Source of the DNA: Oikopleura dioica
Lineage: Eukaryota > Chordata > Appendicularia > Copelata > Oikopleuridae
NCBI GenBank assembly: GCA_907165135.1
Contig: OU015570.1
Span: 1,488,001-1,552,000 of the forward strand
Direction: 5' to 3'
Length of the DNA: 64,000 nucleotides
Shown: in pieces, positions 54,195 through 63,624 of the stretch
Layout of the letters: each line of letters starts with the position of its first letter
Position numbering within the stretch: the first letter of the stretch is position 1
The notes under the pieces: model-generated
Seen by the model: the letters and a program-made list of their open reading frames with translations, nothing else
Database searches by the model: none
What the model was told of the DNA's origin: nothing
Program-made: the position numbers and the translations under genes

Positions 54195-54725
54195 TGTATT
54201 TACTTGTAGCATCACATTGCGTTAACACGAAATTGTCGCCATCGCAATGCTTTGTTTTAATTAAACAGTCGGATTCCCCTACGGTTCTCAAGGTAGACTA
54301 CGCGATGATGGACGAACTGAGCCAAGGGGCGCCGTCACCAAGTAAGACACTTTACTTAAGTAAAGTAAGATGTTTAATTCGAAACTCAAGAATCCTCGAC
54401 TCTGGTTGCGAATCTGTTCTGGCGATGCTGTGGAGTGTGACTGACATGGATATCGATCGGTTCACCCTTCGACTTTATGCAGATTGGTTTTCCGGCGTAC
54501 GCAACTCTTCCAAAGAGCCTGGACCCTGTATATCGCGATACATAAACGAAGCCGCTCGAGGTTTGCATTATTCTGGATAAACAGGAGCTATAACGGGTTT
54601 TTCTAGCGTGTAAACTTGGAGCTGCAAATGCTGGTGCATGCGTAAATTACGGACTCATTCCTGCTTGTTACAATATTCCAGAGAATTGGGACCGCGGACT
54701 GCCTGCCAAAATCAATTACAAGTAG
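54195..54725 (+). CDS. 3' exons of an unrecognised spliced gene
   Basis: Four exon pieces join in phase: about 54195-54220, 54269-54341, 54391-54560 and 54607-54725, ending in TAG. The three introns are 48, 49 and 46 nt with GT...AG ends, as in the hAT genes. The product is at least 129 residues with several Cys and a hydrophilic, mixed composition. It contains a Gly/Pro-Tyr stretch early and ends in a Lys-rich tail. Upstream exons were not found; a Penelope-like fragment lies immediately 5'. Intron phases agree at every junction, which is why I prefer this to the unspliced 128-codon frame. No family recognised. Confidence 0.55.
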
Positions 54726-54772
54726 TCTTTTAGAAAGACTCGTTTCAGCTTTTATATTGTAGTATTAACCTA

Positions 54773-55294
54773 CAGTGAAAACCCATTTTAGGGCCGATTT
54801 TCGGATGACAGCGAATTTCAAAAGTGGCCTTCAATTGGATATTTTTCCCTCGAGTCGGATGACAACAAATTTTCATTCTTGGGATAAAAAATGATGAATG
54901 AGGGTTTTAGGGTTATCGCATATTTCTTTTGCTCAAAGAAAGTATAAATCATGGAATTTTTCCAAATGTGTCCTTTGATTTGAATTCAAGGTGATTCTTT
55001 TTTTCATTATCTCAAAAAAAATATTCGAAAAGCACGTCTGAAAAAAGATAAACATGACAAATGCTAAGAAAAAAGATATGAAAAGATTCTAGTGAAGACG
55101 TCAAAGAATAGTGACGTGAAAGTGACAATTACTGAGCTCTTTCGATAAAAAATGGTCTGTAAATTCGTCTGCGTGTTTATACACGCCTATATAATGATAG
55201 ATTTGAACTCTTGGACTCAAATCTAAGTGAAAATTTAAAAAGGATCGAAAGAAATCATCGTGAATTAAAATAATCGAGAAAAAATCATCAAAGT
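54773..55294. mobile_element. 520-bp CAGTGAAAACCC repeat, copy 2
   Basis: TA at 54771-54772 then CAGTGAAAACCCATTTTAGG; near-identical to 48866-49386. An inverted CAGTG end with TA lies at 63347-63353 (GGGTTCTCACTG), so this may be the left terminus of a large composite element. Confidence 0.55.
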
Positions 55295-55868
55295 GTACCG
55301 ATGATTTTTGATGATTGCCCCGAAAACTAAAGCCCGAATTAGCGACACCAAGCGAGCAATTTTCTCCTTCTTTTTTGCCTGGAGGACCCCTCTTACTGAA
55401 AGAATTTAAAAATGAAAGAAGAATTATCTTTTCCGAGGAATTCTTCGATTAACTGAGTTCTGGTCACGTAAACAAAATCGTTTCGAGAAAAAAAATCACG
55501 TGCAACTTTGGTAGAACTCGGAGGACCACACCTGGTGGAAGATTTTGATAGAAGAAGACATTGTCTTCTTGGGGAATCATTTTCACAAACTATATTTTTG
55601 CTGCAAGGAAACATTAATTTTTCCTTTATTTTTATCATGTGACATCTTGGAGGACCCCGGAGGACCAACTTGATGGAAGAACACTTTGTAAAAAGAAAAA
55701 ATAATTAGTATTTCAAAAACCATAATTTTCATTCGGGAAGAATAAACTGAAGTTAATTAAAAGATGGGTGTGGGTGGGGTTGGGGACAGAACTGAGACTG
55801 ATCATCTCTATCCTATCTTCTAATCCCAGCCTTAGTCAAGCCCATTAAAATTTAAAAGCCAGGGAAGG

Positions 55869-55876
55869 GGTTCGAC
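55869..55876. repeat. 8-bp target duplication of the hAT (left)
   Basis: GGTTCGAC immediately before the element is repeated exactly at 60387-60394. R1 copy A has the single uninterrupted version (as GTCGAACC near 38868). Confidence 0.9.
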
Positions 55877-56119
55877 CAGTGTTTGAAAAAAGAATGTGCG
55901 CGGGCTGCGAGCGGGCGAGCGGGGCGCGGGCGGGCGCGCTCGTCCATCCGACCACCTGAAAATTTGACAAATTTTGCCCGCGCCCATCCGCCCATCAAAA
56001 AATCAAGCCTCATACTGCTCGCACGCGCACGTACCGCTCGTGCTCCCCGCTCGCCCGCCCTCCCCTCCCATGCTCGCCCCTCGCCCATGAGTGGATGTGA
56101 GCGGACCGGGTATTATCAA

Positions 56120-56225
56120 GGAAAACGGACTCATTTTACACAGAATGAGGACTTATTTTACCTAGAACGAGGACTTTTTTTACATAGGACGAGGACTTAT
56201 TTTACATAGAACGAAGACTCTTTTA
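56120..56225. repeat. Array of GGACTTATTTTACATAGA units, left side of hAT
   Basis: About five 22-24-bp units centred on ACTTATTTTACATAGAACGA. The same word in inverted form is repeated at 59175-59315. Probably binding sites for one of the element's DNA-binding proteins. Confidence 0.6.
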
Positions 56226-56335
56226 GATAGAGCAAAAAATTAAATTTCTGAGTATTTTTGATGCTCTTTTATTAATACAGTCAGGCTGATTTCAATTCAC
56301 TGATTTTGTGAATTGAAGAAAATGTACAGGAAGAA

Positions 56336-59013
56336 TCAAAGCACCTGATCTTCGACATTCGTGTTCTTGGCATTTGTTTGAAGAATCTTCAAGCAGACCT
56401 TTTTAAACTCGGCGGCAGTGACATATTGTCTGAGTTTTTTCGTCGTGACGATTTTGATTCGATTTCTTTTTGGATTCGCAGTGTATCCTGAGAGAGACGA
56501 AAACTCTCTCTCAATCTCACTTGAGGAGAGTGGGCACGACAGAACCTAAAATAAGAAAGTAAAAAAATGTTTAACTCGGATAAAATTACTTTTGTTGCCA
56601 CTTTGGCAAGCCGAGGAAATCGTGAGATGATTCCTGGATCGGTCCAAAAATTTCTCATTGAGATCGAGGCAAAATGCATGTGTTCTTCTGTGACTTTTCC
56701 TTCAGAAGGGCGATAAAAATCATCGCGAGAGACGGTTGTTTGGTATTTTTTGATTTCTTTTTCGATACCTTATTACATATTGGTACTTGAAAGGGAAAAA
56801 TTTGTTACCTTGAGTGATATCAAGTTCATTCGCTTCTTCAACGATGTCAAAGTCATCGACATGGTTTGCTCGCTGACTATCTCGAAGGAGAGGTTCATTT
56901 TGCGAGTCATCAGGCTCCATGAGTTTGTAAAGTTCTTCGCAGGCACTGACAGCGTGTCTTTCCCATTTGAGAACGGCTTTTGCAATATTTTTTCCGTTCT
57001 CTTTGTAGAAGACATCTTGAGAGGACAGCAAATGGTTTACAAGATTCGAGAAGCGAACCTTTTTGCATGGAGGATAAAGTAAATTTGCAACAAGATTCGC
57101 TTCAGTTGATCGACAAGGATCATTGCGAGAGAACTTCTCCCCGTTTTTGACGAATGATTCGAAGAACATGTTCGATATTTTGCTGAATGCCGCCTTGGAA
57201 AGTTTTGCCATATGAGCCTAGAGAAGGTTTCTGTTTGAGATCATCTCATTTTTTTTACCTTTGTGTCAGCGTCTGTAATTCCTTCTGTCATGGTGGAGAG
57301 TTTAATCATGAGCCGCTCAAGAAGTGGAAATCCATCAGGGAGTGCTGCGCTTGTAGATTCACAGGCGCGAATGAACTCAAGAAGAAGCGTTGCAACTCTC
57401 GCGAAGCTTTCAACATAACCCCAGGATGGCAGCTCACAGCCGTCGAGAAGGTAGTGGAATTTGTGGTCGGGTTTCGAGAGTTCGATAAGTTTTTCTTTCC
57501 AAAAATAGACGACTTTGTACTGCTCGCTCAGCAAATTCCATCTTATTCCGTTTGTGCTCTGAATAAGAATCAAAAAGCGTCTCTATGAAAAAACTAACCG
57601 GTATAAGTGGAAAGGTCTCTCGATTGGACTTTGGATCGAGCTCGCGCCATTTTTTCTTATCAGAGTCGGTCATCGTTTCCTTCCAAAAGAAATCTCTCAA
57701 GGATCTGGGAGCTTCCGGAGAAAGCTTCAATCGTCGTGCTGCTTCCGGAGTCAGCCTTTTCTTTTGAAAAAGCAGAAAATTAGCGAAGGACTCGTGAGTT
57801 GTCGGTTCCATTCCAAAGAACTCTTCGCTATATTCTTGAAGTTGTTGTCCAGCTCTGTTGAATCTGAAAATCGATATAGTATTTTTAATAAAAATGGATA
57901 AAAATTACGTGTGAGCGTAGCAAATAACTCCAAGATGTGAGATAGTAGAAACGACACAATCTTCGGCAGCATCCGCTACGAACGGAATCAGGGACACTTT
58001 GTGCTCAGGAACACCAATCTTCAGAAGAGCTTCGCTTTAAAAAGTTTTTAAGAGTCATAACTTCTCGATAAAACCTACGTTGTCATGTCGATCAAGACAT
58101 CGGAACTCTGACTCTCTGTTGGATCATATCCAACTAGGTAGCTCTTTCGCTTCCGAGTGTCTGGATCTGTCGCCGACAACAATGTTCCATGCGCTTTATC
58201 CTCGAAATCTGAGGTTTTTTGTCCGAGATGTTTATCATCAGTTTCAGCGGAAACATGATTTGTTTCCAGGAGCTCTGAAATATATTAAAACCTTTTCGAT
58301 TCTTTAAACTTCAACCTGGGATGTGTTCACGAAGAAACTGTTCCATTTCCTCTGATGATTTTTCGTATTCCTTTTTCGCGTAGTAAGCAGACGGTACGAG
58401 GCTATTGAATGATTCTTTAGAGGTGGCGCCCGCTTCAGATCCCTTCTCATAATAGAATTGGAGAAGTTCCTTTAGTGATTCACTAAATAACCAGTTTTTA
58501 AGAGAATTTTTAAAAGCCTTATCACCTCTCCAAGAATTTGATTGGAACTTGACATTTCGCTCCGACTTTAGCGAAATGCTTCGCAGCTTCGATCTTCTCC
58601 GATTTGTCGTGAAGTTTAGGTCGCTTCACAAAGTTAGCGATTCCAAGCTGTCCTGGAGTTACTCTCCGTCGCTCATCCCTTCGTTCCGGATTATGACATG
58701 AGTTTATATGTCGAACGACTTTAAATTTTGTTCGAATTTAAAAATAACTAGAATAAAACGTACCATTATAAAGCTTGAGGCTTTTCGATTCTGGGTACCA
58801 AGCTAGAATGGGCGCGTTGTCTGATGAGCAGGGGCCAGAGCAGACAATTTGCCCATTCCATTGTTCTTCTTGGATTACTTTCTTGAATTCCAGATGACTT
58901 TGCCAGTGCTTTACTTCTGTTATATCAGTAATGATTGCATCAAGATCCGGATAGGCACCCGGTGGGATGAGTTCGAGGCGATCATTCGGCGACAATTTTC
59001 TCTTTTTTGACAT
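56336..59013 (-). CDS. hAT transposase, ten exons, 764 residues
   Basis: Exons (plus coordinates): 58764-59013, 58526-58718, 58316-58482, 58079-58274, 57909-58034, 57599-57863, 57259-57558, 56809-57217, 56590-56768, 56336-56545. Introns are 40-45 nt with GT...AG ends, and all phases agree to give 765 codons with stop. An N-terminal BED-like zinc finger (C-x3-C ... H-x4-H) spans exons 1-2. An RNase H-like core carries Asp residues in exons 4-5. A C-Y-A-H (C-x2-H) motif ends exon 5, and N-G-I-R-W is in exon 7. The C-terminal hAT dimerisation region has S-S-E-I-E-R-E-F-S-S in exon 10. It cuts and pastes the element as a DDE transposase. No break seen. Confidence 0.85.
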
Positions 59014-59174
59014 TTATTTCTCTTTCAACAAATTGATGTGAATCGGACAATCAGAATCGAAATAATGAGAAAAAGTCTTTTTGCTCATTCGAAAATATCG
59101 CATCTAGAGAAAACTTTTCTCTTATTCTCGAAAAGAGAAAAAACTCGCTTGTTTATTTCTTCATTTTCTATGTA

Positions 59175-59315
59175 AAAAGAGGCCCTTTTCAGTGTAAAAT
59201 AAGTCCCATTTCTGTGTAAAATAAGTCCCTTTTCTGTGTAAAATAAGTCCTTTTTCTATGTAAAATATGTCCCTTTTCTGTGTAAAATAAGTCCTCAGTC
59301 TATGTAAATTACGTC
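59175..59315. promoter_or_regulatory. Intergenic array of TGTGTAAAATAAGTCC units in the hAT
   Basis: Six to seven 23-24-bp units with core TGTGTAAAATAAGTCC lie between the two divergent genes, 160 bp from the transposase start and 120 bp from the partner start. The inverted word is repeated near the left end (56120-56225). The position suggests a shared promoter/operator bound by an element-encoded zinc-finger protein. Confidence 0.55.
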
Positions 59316-59431
59316 CCAAGCACTTTCTCTTCGACTAAAAGTTTTTTCCAGATTTGATTATCATTTCGAGAATTGAAGTAGTCACTTTGACAAGATCAGA
59401 GAAATCAGACGTCAGAAGAAGACAAGAGAAA

Positions 59432-60148
59432 ATGCCCCGCGCTGACAAAAAAGTCCGAATTCAATGGTAAAATTTTCACGAAAAAAAAGTGATAATAACT
59501 ATTTTCAGCGGCGTAGGAAGCTGCGGAAAAAAGCTCCTGAGAGGCTCATTTGATCGACATTTCAAAGAAACGCACAAAGACTTGGACTACAAAAAGAGAA
59601 ACGACTACATCAAGTTTCAGCTTGAAAAGATTCCACGCACTCTTATTGGCTACCGATCCGTAAAATTGGACGAAAAAGATTTCTTTAGCTCTAAAATCAT
59701 GAAATTGTTTAAAGGTAATTTTTGTCATCTTTTCATTTAAATCAAAGCTTGAATCTAGACGGAAGCAGCAAACAGATAAAACTGCGCCAGATCAAAAAAG
59801 AAGAGAACAAAAAGCTTTTGAGAAAATACATCTTCTCCGCACGAAAAAGAGCTTTTGCTCGAAAAGATCGACAAAAGCTTCGTACCTACAATATATTCGC
59901 ACATCGCTATTTCTATGAGGAACAATTGTATATTGATCCCATTTACGAAAAAGAGGATGGTTTTGAATGGTTATTCATATTTTACTTGCATTTATAAAAC
60001 AATTTTTAGTGAGCTATTCACCGGCGATTGCAACGAAGACAAAATCAACGAGTGCCGACAATGCGAAAAAAGCGTCTGTTTGAATTGCTGGAAGAAGTCT
60101 TGTGCGCCAAATTTTACCTGTCCATTTTGCCGAAATCCCCATTTCTAA
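59432..60148 (+). CDS. Second hAT gene: C2H2-like plus RING-like zinc protein, 196 residues
   Basis: Exons 59432-59466, 59509-59714, 59759-59969 and 60010-60148; introns 42, 44 and 40 nt, all phases consistent. The N-terminal part has C-x4-C-x12-H-x4-H, a C2H2/BED-like DNA-binding pattern split by intron 1. The middle is basic and helical. The C-terminal part holds C-x2-C, C-x2-C, C and C-x2-C ligands in about 40 residues, resembling a RING or related cross-brace finger, and ends seven residues later. It is transcribed away from the transposase. By analogy with two-gene hAT elements it may bind the repeat array or regulate transposition; a ubiquitin-ligase role is only suggested by the RING-like spacing. 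Confidence 0.75.
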
Positions 60149-60386
60149 AGATAAAATTTTTAATTGATAAATAAATACAGCGAAAAACTGAAAAAAACGA
60201 TTTCTATGGTAAGAATTAACCGCCCCGGGAGGGTGAGCGGGCGGGCGCGGGAGGGTGCCCGCGCACATCCGCCCATCCAAAAATCTGGCCTTTGCGTGCC
60301 CGCTCCCATCCGCCCTTCCAAAAAAATGGACCCTTCGCGCCCGCGCTCGTCCGACCATCCGATTCTCAGGCTTTTTTCAAACACTG

Positions 60387-60394
60387 GGTTCGAC
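60387..60394. repeat. 8-bp target duplication of the hAT (right)
   Basis: GGTTCGAC, identical to 55869-55876. It is followed by GTGAGTTCGAGTCCCGC, a tRNA T-arm-like 3' fragment that is part of R1. Confidence 0.9.
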
Positions 60395-61118
60395 GCGGGC
60401 GGCGTGAGTTCGAGTCCCGCTACAGCATCATTCTTACCCATTCAGGCTCAAGTTATTTTGAAATTTTATCTAAGGTTTTAGAATTTCTACCTTCGACAAG
60501 CTTTAGATTTTTTGCGCAGATTCTTAAGAATTAAGAATAATTTCTTATTTATTCAATTTATTGTTTATTAAGTTTTTTTAATTTTTTTTATATTCAAGTT
60601 TAATTTTTATGACATCTTTCATATTATTACGTAATAACACCACCACTCAGACAAAACACCCCCATTTATCATTACTTTAATTGAGTGTGCTCTGAAGCAA
60701 AAGTAAGAAAGAGGTGAGGACTTTTTAGGCTAGCACAAGAGCACCCGCGTGCGGCAAAGGGCAGGTATCCATATATGGATACCTCGATTTTTTCGGGGCA
60801 ATGCATTGAAATCATCGGTACCAAAAAAGAGAATTAAAAAGTATCACTCTTTACGAACTCTAGATAAAACACAAGACATCCCGCAGTCGAAAAATAGGGG
60901 CTGAGAGGACCCGGAATCAGCAGCCCCGGGCGACCTTAATTCGTCAAACTCGTCAGACTCGTCAGACTCGTCAATTTCGTCAAACAAAGGGTCCAAAATT
61001 ATTTAAAAAAAAGAATTCGTCAAACTCGTCAGACTTGTTTTGATATATATTGATTCTAGAAATCTTTCCCTGAGTTCAATAAACAATCGGAGTTTTCTAC
61101 CACTTCACCCGCGCTTAA

Positions 61119-61539
61119 CCCTTTGCGTGACGATCAGAACTACCCCTATGCGTGACGCGGGTGCATTCAGTGCACCCGGCCCATCTAGAACATTTTTTCG
61201 CTCTTTTTTGCCATTTTCGAAGAAAACCAGCCCAAATTCGCTGTTGTTATTGTCTCCGAAACCGGGATACCCCCTTCTTCGGCGGCGAAAGGGGCTCAAA
61301 GTTACGTAACTTGCATCAAAATAGCTGTTCTCGAGACGAAAAATAGCAAAATTACGACATTTTTTACGTTTTGAGCTTACTAGAGAAGATTTTTTCAAAA
61401 TGTTACGATGCAGGTTGGACGTGTTTCTTGACGGTGATTCTTATTCTTTTTAAATTTTTGAATTCAGGCGAAAATTGATAGAGAAATGGACAAAGAACCT
61501 TGAGCGGGTGCACTAAGTGCACCCGCGTCACGCATAGGG
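61119..61539. mobile_element. piggyBac-type MITE, 421 bp, inside R1 copy B
   Basis: TTAA at 61115-61118 and 61540-61543. Ends CCCTTTGCGTGACG and CGTCACGCATAGGG. The inverted counterpart of 37785-38202, with the same nested palindromes. It was therefore present before R1 was copied between A and B. Confidence 0.75.
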
Positions 61540-61838
61540 TTAATCAATGAATTTCATTGAATGAAAGACGTTCAGAGAAAAGCTTTATTTGTAAAACATA
61601 CTTGATGATTATTCAATGATTTTTGTTGTTACTTTGACCGAAAAAATTGCCGATACCTATGTACACTATGTATACTACGTATACTAAACAATAGTATAGA
61701 AAATCGAAATTCGAAGAAATGTCTTCAAGATCTACTTTAATGAGCCTGCTGAATATATCTTTCCTGGACATAACATTGATCTCTTTTTTTTAGAAAAATT
61801 ATCAATATCAGCATCAAAATAACAACACTGTCACGAAA

Positions 61839-63099
61839 GGTGTTTCCTTACACCGACCATATCCTTACACCGACCAAATCCTTACACCGACCAAAATCCT
61901 TACACCGACCATTTTCAGAGTTTGGTCGATGTAAGGAATTGGTCGGTGTAAGAATTTGGTCGGTGTAAGGAAATCCGTAACGAAATATTTTCTCAGACAT
62001 AAAATGAGAGAGTGGTCGCAGAGAACTTATTAGTCGACCCCCCACTGAGCAAAATTTTTCGGAAATTTTTTTTTTCTCTTTTGATGATGGAAAGTTGGAG
62101 GCATTACATAATTATATTATTAAATAATTGAAGGCAATAAAGCGGATCTGATGTCCAAAAATCGAAATAATTCTGAAAATGGCTGTTCAGCCAAAAACTC
62201 TCGCGGCCACCTTACAAAAATTTTTGCAACGTCCCCGCCCTACACCGGTTGTAGGTGGTCATGTGGGTACCGGTACCCCTGTTCGCTCACTGTCTTGAAT
62301 GTGGGTACCAGTACCCACGATAGTTCTCTTCACTGAGCGTGGGTACCGGTACCCACGGTCACTTTTGTTGGCTAACGTGGGTACCCTTTTTCGTCAATAT
62401 ATTTTCTAGAAAGAAAAATCATGATTGTGTTTATACCGATAGAAGGCTTTTCCCCATTTAAAATCGGTCGTAGAGAAAGAATCTCATATCAAAAACGGTT
62501 TAAGCGACAGATGAACAAAAACAAATGGAGGAGTGTCCGCTCCGCGGATGGATTATAAGAAAACTCATGCCTTGGTCAAGCCACATTTTTGCAGTTTTCT
62601 CATTTCTAGAGCTGATTTATTTTCGAAAAGCTTGGTACCCACGTTAGCCGAGAATGCTGAACGTGGGTACCGGTACCCACGTTCGAAGAGAGAGTCGAAT
62701 GTGGGTATGGTACCCACATGACCGCATACCACCCCTACACCCTCACAAAGATGCTCTAAATGCGGAGGTTTGAGTCTTGAAACGGCCTTTTTCAGCATTA
62801 TTGCGATTTTCGGTCTTCAGACCCGCCTTAAATAAATTACCCCAACTCTCCATAATAAATAGAAAAAAAAATTCTCCGAAAATTTCCGCTTGGTGGGGGT
62901 CGACTAAAAACTTTTTCTGTGACCACTCTTTCAGTTTTCGTCTTTGAAAATATTTTGTCGCAAATTTCCTTACACCGACCAAATCCTTACACCGACCAAA
63001 ATCCTTACACCGACCATTTTCAGAATTGGGTCGGTGTAAGGAATTGGTCGGTGTAAGGATTTGGTCGGTGTAAGGATATGGTCGGTGTAAGGAAACACC
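61839..63099. mobile_element. Mutator-like non-autonomous element, 1261 bp
   Basis: The 9-bp duplication GTCACGAAA (61830-61838, 63100-63108) flanks ends GGTGTTTCC and GGAAACACC. Both ends continue with four or five CCTTACACCGACC/GGTCGGTGTAAGG words. The arms are inverted over most of the element. The centre carries several GTGGGTACCGGTACCCAC palindromes (62258-62360, 62635-62725). A 9-bp duplication with long inverted ends is typical of Mutator-like elements. No transposase inside. Confidence 0.75.
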
Positions 63100-63108
63100 G
63101 TCACGAAA

Positions 63109-63600
63109 TTCTAAAAACCTGAATTCGTCAAACTCGTTAGACTTGTCAAATGATCTGACGAGTCTGACGAGTTTGACGAATTTAGGCTCAACCGAATAAT
63201 ATAAGTTTTTTCAAGTGACATTGCAACTTTCAGATATTGAATAGAAGTTGAAAGAAAGTGGCCTTAAAATGGATTTTTGTGGATGACAGATTTTGGTGAT
63301 TTTCCGAAAAAGTGGCCTTAAAAGGGCCGGCCTTAAAATGGGTTCTCACTGTAGTTATCCAGGCAACTTCTGTAGTAGCTTTATTGTTCAGTTAATGTTT
63401 TCTAATGCTTTTCAATTTTAATTTAAGTCCGATATCGCTCGGAACTATCATTCTAAACTCCCAACTTCTTCATTCTTCTCTGTTCTCTCTAACACTCACT
63501 GTACTTGGCCACATTCCTTTATTTACTGTACTGCCGAACATGCACGAAATTTTCAATATATTATATATACTTGCCTCAAAAATTGATTCTTTTTCATCCA
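63109..63600. other. R1 end and promoter-proximal DNA of SLC33A1
   Basis: 63109-63180 holds GACGAGTCTGACGAGTTTGA words. 63250-63351 has GTGGCCTTAAAATGG words and a CAGTG-type end with TA. 63360-63600 is single-copy-looking and AT-rich with no gene, and ends in a pyrimidine-rich ATTCTTTTTCATCCACAG acceptor (AG at 63602-63603). Confidence 0.5.
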
Positions 63601-63624
63601 CAGAATGTGATTTAAAACAAGAAA

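Larger units (their letters stand above)
55877..60386. mobile_element. Complete autonomous-looking hAT transposon, 4510 bp
   Basis: Terminal inverted repeats CAGTGTTTGAAAAAAG and CTTTTTTCAAACACTG, perfect 8-bp duplication, and two divergent spliced genes: a transposase (minus, 56336-59013) and a small zinc-finger protein (plus, 59432-60148). Subterminal regions are GC-rich with CATCCGCCCATC-like words on both sides. R1 copy A shows the empty site. All exons of both genes are open, so it may be mobile. Confidence 0.9.
54773..63351. repeat. Composite repeat R1, copy B (inverted, with nested insertions)
   Basis: 55296-55868, 60395-61838 and 63109-63180 together match copy A (37435-39488) in reverse orientation. 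Interruptions are the hAT at 55877-60386, the piggyBac MITE at 61119-61539 (shared with A), a palindromic 70-bp extra at 60735-60800 and the element at 61839-63099. Both outer ends are CAGTG-type with TA. Confidence 0.6.

Noticed and set aside
55883-56209. Ala/Arg-rich ORFs at the hAT ends (also 60164-60534)
   Set aside because: Caused by GC-rich CGCCCG/GGGCGG subterminal DNA; they cross the terminal repeat or lack any coding pattern.
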